A stretch of DNA of 64,000 nucleotides from assembly GCA_902702965.1 (NCBI GenBank), contig CACRXP010000045.1, positions 1,476,026 to 1,540,025 of the forward strand, written 5' to 3'. Each line of letters begins with the position of its first letter. Position 1 is the stretch's first letter. The notes below the pieces were generated by a model. It was not told the origin of the DNA. It searched no databases and saw nothing but the letters and a program-made list of their open reading frames with translations. The DNA is from Spirometra erinaceieuropaei. Its lineage: Eukaryota > Platyhelminthes > Cestoda > Diphyllobothriidea > Diphyllobothriidae. The translations under genes and the position numbers were made by a program. Positions 11,575 to 21,414 of the stretch are shown one piece after another.

Positions 11575-11640
11575 TTGGTTACCATAAAGCCCTACAGTTC
11601 ATACAGTGTACAGGTGGCGGCGGGGTTACGTTTACCCATG
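11575..11640 (-). repeat. Repeat R1, inverted fragment
   Basis: The reverse complement of this stretch aligns with 3215-3285, sharing TGTACACTGTATGAACTGT-like and TGGTAACCAAACAA blocks. Confidence 0.45.
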
Positions 11641-11994
11641 TAGGTTCGACTCGGGTAGGCGATTAATGAATAGGAGCGGGAAAACTGTGGCGTCAAGTGC
11701 CCTGTCATGTACGTGGCACGCGTAGATGGCCTGTTTGGCTTTGCCGGTAGCTCAGTCTGTGACCTCCCCCGATGGCTCTGATTCTGCACTACTATCGAAT
11801 CATGCTGGAAGGGGTTAGGACAGAGTGCCGTAGGCCACCGATGCTGCGCCCAACCTTTGGGGCCGGGGTGGTATGCTTTGTTCACGAGGTCCGTAAAAGG
11901 TACTAAGCATTGCTGACTCAGTAGCATGCAGTACCCAGCTGCAGTCATCTGTGTAAATCACACTTGACAAGCATAACCATTTATTGCCGATACA
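11641..11994. other. Unassigned GC-richer DNA
   Basis: A 118-codon minus ORF (11592-11948) overlaps the R1 fragment and shows no domain. It is probably chance. Confidence 0.4.
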
Positions 11995-12191
11995 AACGAC
12001 GATGCAGGTTTCAGGAAATAGTTGATAAGAAGTAGTGGCGATGTCTGGGACAAAAGTTTTATTTGCCTGACGTTTCGGATTCACGTTTGAACCCATCATC
12101 AGAGGCAGTACCACCTAAGGATACTTTGTGTACAGGCACTTGCAACTGCTCTGGGCGCTATTCTCCGAACAATCGGATCTGCTGCAGTTGC
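11995..12191 (-). mobile_element. PLE-A 3' end, cut by the gap
   Basis: On the minus strand the terminal PLE-A sequence is seen: hammerhead-like motif, then AAATAAAACTTTTGTCCCAG. The upstream part enters the run of Ns. Confidence 0.6.
12069..12102 (-). ncRNA. Hammerhead-like ribozyme motif (PLE-A)
   Basis: CTGATGA, an unpaired T, stem II GGGTT/AATCC, GAAAC and GTC span 34 nt. Helix I has five Watson-Crick pairs: AGGCA after the GTC pairs with TGCCT before the core. This is one of the best-formed copies. Confidence 0.65.
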
Positions 12192-12461
12192 NNNNNNNNN
12201 NNNNNNNNNNNNNNNNNNNNNNNNNNNNNNNNNNNNNNNNNNNNNNNNNNNNNNNNNNNNNNNNNNNNNNNNNNNNNNNNNNNNNNNNNNNNNNNNNNNN
12301 NNNNNNNNNNNNNNNNNNNNNNNNNNNNNNNNNNNNNNNNNNNNNNNNNNNNNNNNNNNNNNNNNNNNNNNNNNNNNNNNNNNNNNNNNNNNNNNNNNNN
12401 NNNNNNNNNNNNNNNNNNNNNNNNNNNNNNNNNNNNNNNNNNNNNNNNNNNNNNNNNNNNN
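12192..12461. other. Assembly gap (270 Ns)
   Basis: A run of 270 unresolved bases. ORFs that cross it are artefacts. It separates a PLE-A end from a SINE-1 body. Confidence 0.99.
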
Positions 12462-12655
12462 TGGCTGGCTGACGACGGCTAATAAGCCAGAAATGGCCAT
12501 TCCAGTCTCCCTTGTCTTTGTCGGTAATGTTATTCTGCCTATGTATCATGCGCCGCTGTGCGGCTGCTGGTTGGGCTCGAGAGAGAGCTCTTAAGGCACA
12601 ATGGAACGAGTGAGTTCCGTATGAACGATCGGTGAGCGCCCCCTACCACTATATA
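12462..12655 (+). mobile_element. SINE-1, 3' body and trailing block
   Basis: It begins inside the gap with the body (GGCTGACGACGGCTAATAAG, GGCCATTCCAGTCTCCCTTG). It continues through CGCCGCTGTGCGGCTGCTGG and GAACGATCGGTGAGCGCCCC, and ends in (TA)n. The tRNA-like head lies in the gap. Confidence 0.65.
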
Positions 12656-12668
12656 TATATATAAATAC

Positions 12669-12765
12669 CGGGCGGTACATTTAATGAAGTGTTCGCAGAA
12701 ATTCTGAAATGTGCTTTCGTTTAAAAATGATTTCGTACGTGGTGTTCTAATATTGATTACAGTGC
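12669..12765 (+). mobile_element. Foldback element, diverged left fragment
   Basis: CAGAAATTCTGAAATGTGCTTTCG and the following 60 bases align loosely with the left arm. Confidence 0.4.
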
Positions 12766-15052
12766 GACAAAAGCGCGAGGTACACATATATAGACGCGAC
12801 GAAAAAGTTCCAAAGCTTGACTCGTGGATGTCTATCTACTATAATTTATATTCCCGAGCACACCCGAAGGGGCAAAGATACCACCTCATCTACACATGCA
12901 TACATAGAGCCAGTGACTGATCTCATGAAAGTAGATATGCCTTTTCTTAAATATAAAACGGCTATAGAAAATGAGATGTTGAGGTGTAATTTTCGGCACG
13001 TTGGCTTTAGTTTAGTAAAACCAAAAATCCACGGAATATTACACGTTAATTACGCAGGTATTAGTTTATTCTGGGCGTAGGTAATAGTTGTGGCTTGAAA
13101 GACTCTCGTCCAGTAGCCGCTACGCCTACCGTATTAACTTCCCCAGGGTGATATCCTAGGCCAATCAGTAACGGAACTTCCCCTGTGCGAGCTTTTGGCT
13201 GCCAAAGTGACGTTAAAAATGTCAGCGTTTCAGTATCTTGGGTATCATCTGTAAATTTATAGGAAATAGGAAGAGGACAGATTCTTTATGTGAAGTTCAG
13301 TGCCCTTTCCGGAAGACTACTTCTATGAAGTTACCGCACCGCTGTTTTTGAAAATGCCCCAGTAAATTGACGAGGCGCGAAGGTAAGAAAGATTTTGAAA
13401 TGTAAAGCAGCCCAGAAAAGATTTGTTTTTAAGACGGGTAAGGAGACAGACGGGACATCGGAATCTTTTGGGAACTCGTACAGAAGTCTTTAGTCAGAGG
13501 CGACAGTTGTAGGGGATCATGAATCAGTCATCGACCAGTACCGCAGGCCTGGAGGAGACTGCGCAGGGTTTTGTATGCCGGTGCTAGACCTGTACATCGA
13601 TTAACTGAGCTCGCTTTAGAGACCCATATAGAATACACAAAAAAGCCTAAGTTATTGGCTTTTCGGCTGCATATGCAGCCAAATTCAAGCGCAAAAACCC
13701 ACTTTTCAAAGCGACAGATTATCCCTATAATAAATAATCAGTAAAAAACGGCTTAAATCACAAGACATTGACTGAGATTTGAACGAGATTGTTTTATTCA
13801 GAAGTGACGACATAGGTTGGTCCGTAATGCCGATAGACATGCAGCATAATTTGAAAGTATTACATACGTCCTGGCCTGCTACTTTTTGAATGAGCACTTT
13901 ACCACTCACCAACAAGAAAAGCACCCGCCAAAGATGACTGCACAAGAATTATGCTACTTTTTTCATCGAATTTTACTGCCTTCATAGATCCAAATACCTT
14001 TTGTGAATAATGTAAACAAGGACATTTCTTTCTCATTTTCAGCTTTTAGGGAGTAAGGTCGTCTCCAAGCAGAATACTTGAAGAGCAGGTGTTTTACAGT
14101 TGCAAAAGTTGTCAATCTGAAAAAAGTTTATGACCTTGAAGTAATACTTCAAAGAATATCGTACTTATATATTTATTAATGTTCCTTTTGGAACGTCTAA
14201 AGTGATTCATATCTACTGACAACGATTGTGAGTTCCACAGGACGTCCCCTTAACAAGTTAGCCAAATGTATGATTCTCCTTTAATCGGACATGTACAATG
14301 TGTAATTTGCAAAACCTAAACAAAATATAAAGATAGGTTTAAATTATTCGTAAATAAGTAAATTTATCAAAAACAAGGAGATACCTTGTTCTCAGATGGA
14401 GAATTTTTGAAAGATGCATTATCTAGAGAAGTCTGAGAAAGGACGTTTTGTGCCTACCTTTATAAAATATGCTTGGATTAATAAGGACATTAAAATAAAT
14501 GAAAAGTCAAATAGCCACTTTAGCAAGTGTCATCCTTACAGACGGTCGACAGAACGAACATTCAAAAGCTGAGCATCCCGGCGTGTATTGGACACTCTGG
14601 AATTATGTTGCTTGCTAATCAGCATCGAAATTCAGTCCAAATAATTCCTTCTGTCGGGGATAATATTTTGGAATTTCAGTTTATGTCCTGTGAGTTAGGT
14701 AGCCTACCGTACACTAGCCCGAATCCGGCCTGACCGTCTCACGACTCCTCTCAACCGGGTAATAGTTTGTGACAAACAGGAACTATTAAACGCTGTATAA
14801 CATTGTCTTGTAAGAGAGTAAATTATTTTGTAAGCCCAATTAGATGAAATTCTCGAAATAACGCCGATGTTTTGGACGCAGAACAGTTGGTGGGGAAAGG
14901 CAGCGAAGACGGCATTGACCTGCCATATAAAGGTCAACAGTCTTCTTAGAAATCAGCACTGCACGACAATCTGGTGCTAGGCAAAAGTCTAGACTTATCC
15001 TTAGCCTTGCATAAACAAAAAGACGCGCGCCACTATAGCTTGCCTTTTTTAC
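12766..15052. other. AT-rich unassigned DNA (likely PDZ-gene intron)
   Basis: No ORF with a recognisable domain and no repeat seen elsewhere in the window. It lies directly downstream, on the minus strand, of the PDZ exon, so it would be intron 1 if that gene model is right. Confidence 0.4.
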
Positions 15053-15358
15053 AGTCAGTTGAAGGTTGTAGTCGCGTCCACCCTGAATCCGGATTCCCCA
15101 CGGTTTTTCCTGACTCTGCCGCTTCAGGTTTACTTCCACCGTTTGGTTGTTGTTGGAATGGCTGGCGCTGTCGTCCGTGGCCTCAGCGTGGGCACTGAAT
15201 GCCGACGTCAGTCTGTCAAGATTCGTCGGATGTCGGCCGCCAACAGTTGAAAGCGGTTGTTGCTGGCCTCGCCCCTGTAGATGGTTTCCGGGGCTTTTGG
15301 GGTGTCCCAAATTGGAGCGTCGTGAGTCTGCGGTTACGCAGCCCAGATAGGTATTCAT
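15053..15358 (-). CDS. Probable first coding exon of a PDZ-domain gene
   Basis: The minus strand opens with ATG at 15358-15356, preceded in frame by TGA seven codons upstream. It encodes 102 residues to a candidate splice donor (GTAAAA, 15052 downward). Residues 1-73 are polar and rich in S, N, Q and G. Residues 74-102 read VEVNLKRQSQEKPWGIRIQG followed by GRDYNLQLT, the start of a PDZ domain: PWGIRI corresponds to the carboxylate-binding loop and GGRD follows. Such PWG-type loops occur in PDLIM/ZASP-like actin-linked proteins, but the rest of the domain is not in this exon, so the subfamily is not settled. If the donor is unused the frame runs on to 14840 without PDZ-like sequence. Base composition is more GC- and CpG-rich than the flanks. 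PDZ domains bind C-terminal peptides of partner proteins. The downstream exons are expected at lower coordinates, probably outside the window. Confidence 0.65.
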
Positions 15359-15640
15359 CTTATGCGGAAACCTTGCTCAGCGGTGTTCTGGAAAGCAGTC
15401 CGGAATCCCACGCTCTGTTGAAGTGCTGTTTCGGGTTACGGGCGCAGGCACTTGGCCGAACCACGGTCACGGACGCCTCCCATTGGCTCAGACTGACAGC
15501 TTCACAGACTAATCCCAAGTGACCGCATGACGTGATTGGCTCTGGTATGACGGCCTTCCCACGAACCTATCCCAAGGCCAATAACAACGTTCCCGTCTCG
15601 TTTCGTCGTCATTGCATATGCTACGGAGGGTAGTTTTGCG
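15359..15640 (-). promoter_or_regulatory. Candidate promoter / 5' region of the PDZ gene
   Basis: The region upstream of the PDZ exon is GC-richer than its surroundings. It has CCAAT boxes on the minus strand at 15482-15486 and 15535-15539 and one on the plus strand at 15588-15592. A CRE-like ATGACGTGA lies at about 15528. There is no clear TATA box. This is inferred from position and motif content only. Confidence 0.4.
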
Positions 15641-16059
15641 TGTGTGGGTGTGTGAAGTTGAAATATTCAAGGTTGGATTTCCGCGACAAGTTCAATCACT
15701 TAAAACGTGGGAGTTAAACGACCCACGTAAGTAACGGGACTTGTCCTGACAGCTGCAATGGGGAGCTTGAACATGACGCAATATTTAAATTTAGGGGCCA
15801 GAGTGAAGCGACAGGAAATACCCTACTGATAAGAGTTTTGGCTTAGATTGACACAAAAGCATTATGTTTTTACAGCAAGTGACGGGCTGGTGAAAACTGT
15901 CAGAATTACTTGTGACAGAAAAGATTACATACGCGGTTTGTACGATCACCGTCCAGTTACAACTATAACGACCGAAGACGTCGAGGTTAACACGCCCACA
16001 CGGTTGAACAGACTACCTAGACTAGTTTTCCGATTATGTTACACTAGGTTGTTAAACAC
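15641..16059. other. Unassigned DNA
   Basis: An 89-codon plus ORF (15848-16117) has no recognisable domain. Nothing else was seen. Confidence 0.4.
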
Positions 16060-16530
16060 CACATCGACAGTCTGGCTGTCGTTTCAGACGATGTGTACCG
16101 AGTGCTACACAGCATGATGAAGCAGGAACGGTGACTTGTGCGTAAATAGGTTTTTAGTGATAGTAGACTTGCACAGCATCTACCGCACTCTCTCTCCCCC
16201 ACTCCCCACCTGAACCCGGCGTCAAGACAGCCATACAAACTGGACAAGGGGCGCAGGTGGCTGGCACGGCCGGACCCGCGCCTAGGCGTACCATCGCACC
16301 CGCTGGTCCACAACAACTACTCGCGCAGGATTTTCCACCAACAACAAAAACACCCCAACGGGAGTCAGAAAAACGAGGATGATGACTGGACAGTCATCCC
16401 CACCACCTGTATACCCAGCGGGAGCGCAAGCGCGTCTACCGGCAGGGAACCAGGTGTCAGGGAACTGCCAGCGCATACCAGGCTGCAAAGGCCATGGTTT
16501 GTGGATACTGGCATAGCACACGCTTACAGA
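16060..16530 (+). repeat. Dispersed repeat W
   Basis: It contains the ordered W blocks: TGTACCGAGTGCTACACAGC, AGACTTGCACAGCATCTACC, GGCGCAGGTGGCTGGCACGG, CCAGCGGGAGCGCAAGCGC and CTGCCAGCGCATACCAGGCTG. No reading frame is kept between copies. Confidence 0.6.
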
Positions 16531-17558
16531 CCTTTTGACCTAAACACCACATCGGAAAAGCATAAAAGAACGTAATAAGTAAAGGGGTGTCTAGTATATG
16601 AAATCTACGTTACGATAAAAAATGGATAGAGTAGAAAAAGTGGACGATAACAAATAAACGAAAATAGCGAGGTACTGTAAAAATGATCCATTCGGAGTGG
16701 GGGTGGCCACGTCAATCAGGTAGACGCCACTGGGGATTGCAGCGATGTCGGAAACTGCGGATAAGGGTCAGAGAGTGTGCTGACGATACAGGAAAGGAGT
16801 GACGAACGGATGGCGAGAGTGGGCAAAGGATTTCGGCGGTAGAAAGGGGAGGAACACCGGCCATCTTCATTAGCAGACGATCACACCAGACCCATCCGGG
16901 TACCACGTCAAAGTGACCTCAGCCCTTTCAAACCACTTTGTCGAACTTGTGGAGCATTACAGGTTCCCTCTTTTGTCACGTAGATAACTTATTTGTCTGA
17001 CTGGGCCAATGAAAACGCAGTTAGATTGGATCGCTTCCGATGATGACACTTTATTTGTTTATAACTTATTTACCCATGACTAAAAGCAATTATATTTCTA
17101 GAAGGGACTGTCAAGAGAGCCATTTTTATGAAGCAGATTTCCCCAAGGAAAATGAAAATAGGTACCCACCCGTATTGCATGCGGCCTTGGACTAGATTTC
17201 AGATGGGAGGGTTGACGTACGCTTGACTTGAGGTTGGGAGGAGTAGGTTTAGGGTTAGGACGCGGAATAGGTGCCCCTCTGGAATTTCGCATAGGGCTAC
17301 TTGTGATACGGAAGGTACCTACTCCGATGTTCAACCATAAAAGCGGCTTCCAAATAATTTTCAAGCTATTCGCGTAAGCGTGGGGTAACGGCCAAATGTC
17401 ACACGAAGAAGCGATACTCTCTAGCGTAGGATGCGTATTATTGTCAACCATGTCTGAACTTTGCAGACATACTATCCATAAATGTAGGTAAAATCGTCAA
17501 CTCGACTATGTGGTTGAGTAGAGAGTCTGTAGAAAGCCAGTATTCCATTGTATATATA
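16531..17558. other. Unassigned DNA with a telomere-like patch
   Basis: A short GTAGGTTTAGGGTTAGGACG patch occurs at 17243-17262. Otherwise nothing is recognised. Confidence 0.45.
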
Positions 17559-18548
17559 CAGTGCGTGACAGATCGCAAAAAATGTTGGCAGAAATTTTAA
17601 AATGCGTTTTCGTCTAGGAAGGATTAATAATGTGGCGTTGTAATATTACTTATCTTGTTGCATAATCCTATAGTATTTCGGAAACATCAGGATGTCGGCT
17701 TTTGAGTGCAATTCTTTCTGACCTTCAGCAAAAAGCCTACTCGGTAAAAAATGACTACTTATGTAGCATGATTTTGTTACCTTGTTTTTGATGGTCTTAT
17801 AAATTCAAACATATTTTATAGAAAACATGCACACAATCTGTTTTCCTTTACTTGCTTGGTAGAAAACTACCTTGTCTTCATATGTTTTACCCGAAAAAGG
17901 TGGATATTTGGGTTCCGAAAGAGTTTTCTAATTTGCGAATAATTTTAAGCCGGATCAGCCGTTACATTAGCGTTCAGCGACTTCAGTCTATGAGCTGCAT
18001 GCTTTCCGCGTGAGGAAAATCATAGATTCCTATATGTCTTTGAGAAAAAATTGTATAGGGTACATAAAATTATGCAATGGATGCGGGTTATGTTGTACAC
18101 TTCATGAGGAACATTGGTAAACGGACACGTACGGTGCTGTATATATGAACACCGCACCGACTTAAAAACTTCATAATTAGAAACTGTTTGGAACCGAAAG
18201 ATAACCTTCCTTGGTGTATAAAATATAAAGACAAAGTAGTTTTCTACCAGACAAGTAAAGGAAAGCCTATTTTGTGCATGGGTTCTATAAAAAATGTTTT
18301 AATTTATAAGACCATCGAAAATCAATGTAAAAAGTGCATGCTACATAAGTAGACATTTCTTACCGAGTAGGTTTTCTGCTGGAGGTCAGAATGAAGTGCA
18401 CTCAAAAGCCGACATCCTGATGCGTCCGAAATACTATAGGACTATGCTACAAGATCAGTAATATTACAACCCAACATTATTAATTCTTCCTAGTCGAAAA
18501 CGCATTTCAGAATTTCGGCCAACATTTCATGAGATCGATCACGCACTG
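17559..18548 (-). mobile_element. Foldback element, complete 990-bp copy
   Basis: Termini are CAGTGCGTGAC (17559) and its complement ending GCACTG (18548), flanked by TA on both sides (17557-17558, 18549-18550). Left arm 17559 to about 17940 pairs with right arm about 18173-18548. The unique core of about 230 bases (GATCAGCCGTTACATTAGCG near 17955) is inverted relative to the copies at 37352 and 62336, which gives the strand. No transposase ORF is present, so it is non-autonomous. TA flanks with CAGTG ends resemble Tc1/mariner elements, but arms of about 380 bp are much longer than simple Tc1 termini. Confidence 0.8.
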
Positions 18549-18926
18549 TACATATTGATTACAAATCGTTGTCATTGTTTTCATTATGCCTAATCAGCAA
18601 TTTTCATAGAATGTAGGCTAAAGTGTTCAGGCAGGCTTTACTTCAGTGTTGGCTCTTACTATAATCCCTGCAAACAATACTTCAAGTAGTCGTCGTGCGT
18701 CCTGCGTATTTTGTAATTTTGCTGCCTTTTATGCGGTCGCTATGGTGGGAGTTGGGAGGCCAGCATAAGCCCGACAACAGAGAATGCCAGGCGGCTGGGC
18801 ACTGCTGAACTTCGTTTCGATAAAATTCTCATGACATCCATCGCTGTCGTTTCACCATTTACAGCAGGTTTCACTGAAGGCCAACTTAAGTTCGTATACG
18901 TGTCTCCGATTTGTAAAGTGTACTTA
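18549..18926. other. Unassigned spacer between foldback copies
   Basis: The 378 bases show no gene. A 68-codon minus ORF (18740-18946) has no recognisable motif. Confidence 0.4.
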
Positions 18927-19832
18927 CAGACAATGACCGATCTCACAAAATTTTAACCGAAATCATGACATGGGTTTTCGATTAGGAAAGATTACTTGAG
19001 GGGGGCTGTAAGATTGCTTGCCTTAGAACGCAGTGTATTTCTTCTCGGCCGCCTGCAAAAACCGCACTCGCCAAAATGACTACTTAAGTAGCGTGTTTTT
19101 TCTCTGGCGATTTTTTGCTCCCTCACAAATTCAAAAATGTCTTGTAAGAAACGGGCATAAAAATATTATACATGGCACCCATTCGGTTGTATTCACATCT
19201 AAAACTTTTATACTCGAGGAAAATGCACTTTTCTATTTTAAAAGTTTTTCACTTACGAGATTTTTAAGACCTGATGTGTCTATTCGAATGGCATCGTTTA
19301 AAAATGCTGCTCATATGGTACATACATTCATAACGTGAGTTTATAATTCCTTTTTATTGTCTTTCAAATGACATAGATGAATGTAGGATTTTTCCCTAGC
19401 CAAAACTGTATAGCTCATAGGCTGAAAACCCCAAGCAAAAATGCATCAGCAGATCTAGTCTAAAATTATTTGAGAATAGGAAAACCTTGTTAAAAATCAA
19501 ACATATCCTTTCTTTGAGCATTGAGTTTATGGGAGACATGATTTACTACCAAACGGGTAGAATAAATAATTGTTTTCATGGACAATTTCCACAAAATATA
19601 TTTGGATTTATAGGGGCTTTGAAAATCGATGGAAAAAGTGCAAACATTTAATAAGTCATTTTACCTGGGAGCGGACGTTACCCGCAATCAAAAGGAAATG
19701 CATTTAAAAGCCAGGCTCCTGAAAAGTCCGAACCATTATGAGATTACATCGCAAGATAATCGATATTGCAGCTCCCTCATAAACAATCATTCAGAATTTA
19801 AGTTAGCATTTCCTGGGATCGGTCATTAATTG
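18927..19832 (+). mobile_element. Foldback element, diverged full-length copy
   Basis: It starts CAGACAATGACCGATCTCAC after TA (18925-18926) and ends GGTCATTAATTG before TA. Both arms and a core are recognisable, but identity is lower than at 17559-18548. The 101-codon ORF at 19033-19338 is not conserved in other copies. Confidence 0.7.
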
Positions 19833-19835
19833 TAA

Positions 19836-20741
19836 GTAGGTTTGTAGTAGTAATTGCCCTGCTACGTAACCCCAAGATATTTCAACCACGCTAGGATGCG
19901 GCTTTTTAAGCAATGCTCGTTCCGGCCGCATGCATAAACAACATTCCGTAAAAAATGACTACTTATTTAGCACGACGTTTTCGTATTGATTTTCGGCACC
20001 ACTATAAATTCAAATATATTTTATGGACAACATGCAAAAACATACATCTTTGTACTCATTTGGTAATAAAATTACGTCTTTTTCACAATTTATACTTGAA
20101 AGGAAAAGTTTCGTTTAGTTTTTGAAAACTCTTTAGGTTCCAAAATAATTTTGATCTCTACGTGCCGTTACGCGTGCATTTAGGGTTTCCATACTTAAAG
20201 CCACTTCCTTTCTGTGTAAAGAATGAATGAATGAATCACGAATGTTAATATGCTATCAAGAAAACATTATAAAGGACTCATAAGACTTTGAAATGAATGC
20301 AGACCTTGTTTTCCACTTTATAAGTTGTATTAATAAAAGTGCCGACACGCTGCTATCTGACTGGACATTTCACGGTCTTAAAAAGGTCTTATAAGTAGAA
20401 GTTTTTTTTTTAAAAATCGAAAGACACTCTTTTTCCAAGTAAAAAAATAAAGAGGACGCGAGCTGCTACCAGATGAGTATAAGAAAGAATCGCTGTTTTT
20501 AATTTCCCCAGAAATAAACTGCTAACTTGGAGTGGATCAGTATATACCAGGACCTATAGGCACAGCTTTTAAGGGAGGTCGAAAAGAAATACATTCTAAA
20601 GCCAACAACTTGCCGAGTCAAAAACATTATAGGATTATGCCGCATAATAATCTATATGACAACCCCACCTAAGTAGTCCCTACTGATCGAGAACACATTT
20701 CAGAATTTCGGCTAACATTCCGTGAGATCGATCAATCACTG
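19836..20741 (-). mobile_element. Foldback element, abutting copy with left end trimmed
   Basis: It lies within four bases of the previous element and in opposite orientation by its core. The first roughly 80 bases of the left arm are missing. The right end is intact: ATCACTG at 20735-20741, followed by TA and a (TA)n tract. Confidence 0.7.
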
Positions 20742-20765
20742 TACATATATATATATATATATATA
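20742..20765. repeat. (TA)n microsatellite
   Basis: An alternating TA tract between the foldback element and an H repeat. Further TA tracts follow at about 20930-20964 and 21092-21111. Confidence 0.9.
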
Positions 20766-20928
20766 TATTCACTCAGGAATGGGCGCACACCAATCCATTG
20801 GCTTCCCGAAGCAAACAAGCTTCGTATGGGCGATAGGGGTCACGAGCAGGCAACCACCTACCAGGCCGAAGTCGGCCAAGCTATGATAGCAGAGCGGATA
20901 CGACAGAGTCTCTGTCGTATCCGCTCTG

Positions 20929-20930
<2 letters not shown>
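20766..20930 (+). repeat. Dispersed repeat H, copy with a perfect 18-bp hairpin
   Basis: It carries the H blocks CAGGAATGGGCGCACACC, CCGAAGCAAACAAGCTTCG (a hairpin) and GGCCGAAGTCGGCC (a hairpin). It ends in a perfect inverted repeat with 18-base arms 20890-20907 and 20911-20928 and a 3-base spacer. It is bounded on both sides by (TA)n. Confidence 0.75.
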
Positions 20931-20964
<34 letters not shown>

Positions 20965-21090
20965 GTTAGGGGTCGCGGGTTCGAGGCTCGGGTGTTTCAC
21001 ACTTCGGGCTTGGGTATGGCTGGCTGACGAAGGCTAATAAGCCAGAAGTTGCCATTCCAGTATCCCTTGTCTTTGTCGGTAATGCTCTTC
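20965..21090 (+). mobile_element. SINE-1, 5'-truncated
   Basis: It starts just before the B box (GGGTTCGAGGCTCGG) and keeps the body (GGCTGACGAAGGCTAATAAG, CCCTTGTCTTTGTCGGTAAT), ending in (TA)n. Confidence 0.65.
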
Positions 21091-21111
21091 TGCATATATA
21101 TATATATATAT

Positions 21112-21414
21112 GTTACGTAAGCAGCTCACTAAAGTGTAACAGGCCGACTGCAGATAGTTGTTTAGCAGTCGCTATCAATCATCAGCATGTCAATGGCCAT
21201 ATGAAATTAGGTATACTAACATGTCAAGTAAGTATGCGAGCCTCACTGCTGTGGTTAGGATCTCTCTCGACCCTCTTCTGTCCGCCCGTCAGCTTGCTAC
21301 TGATGAAAGTGAACGTTGTCATACTTGATGACGCTGTACATCGTTTCCAGATAATCTCTCTTGACGATACCACAGGTGTCATCTGAGTGGCGTACCATAA
21401 CATGATCCTATCAT
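21112..21414. other. Unassigned DNA upstream of PLE-C
   Basis: A 61-codon ORF (21201-21386) has no motif. The stretch may be decayed PLE-C, but I could not align it. Confidence 0.3.

Noticed and set aside
12063..12549. Four ORFs of 114-144 codons spanning 12063-12549
   Set aside because: They run through 270 unresolved bases, so they are artefacts of the gap.
14840..15052. Continuation of the PDZ ORF beyond the candidate donor
   Set aside because: After residue 102 the peptide loses all PDZ resemblance and the composition becomes AT-rich, fitting intron.
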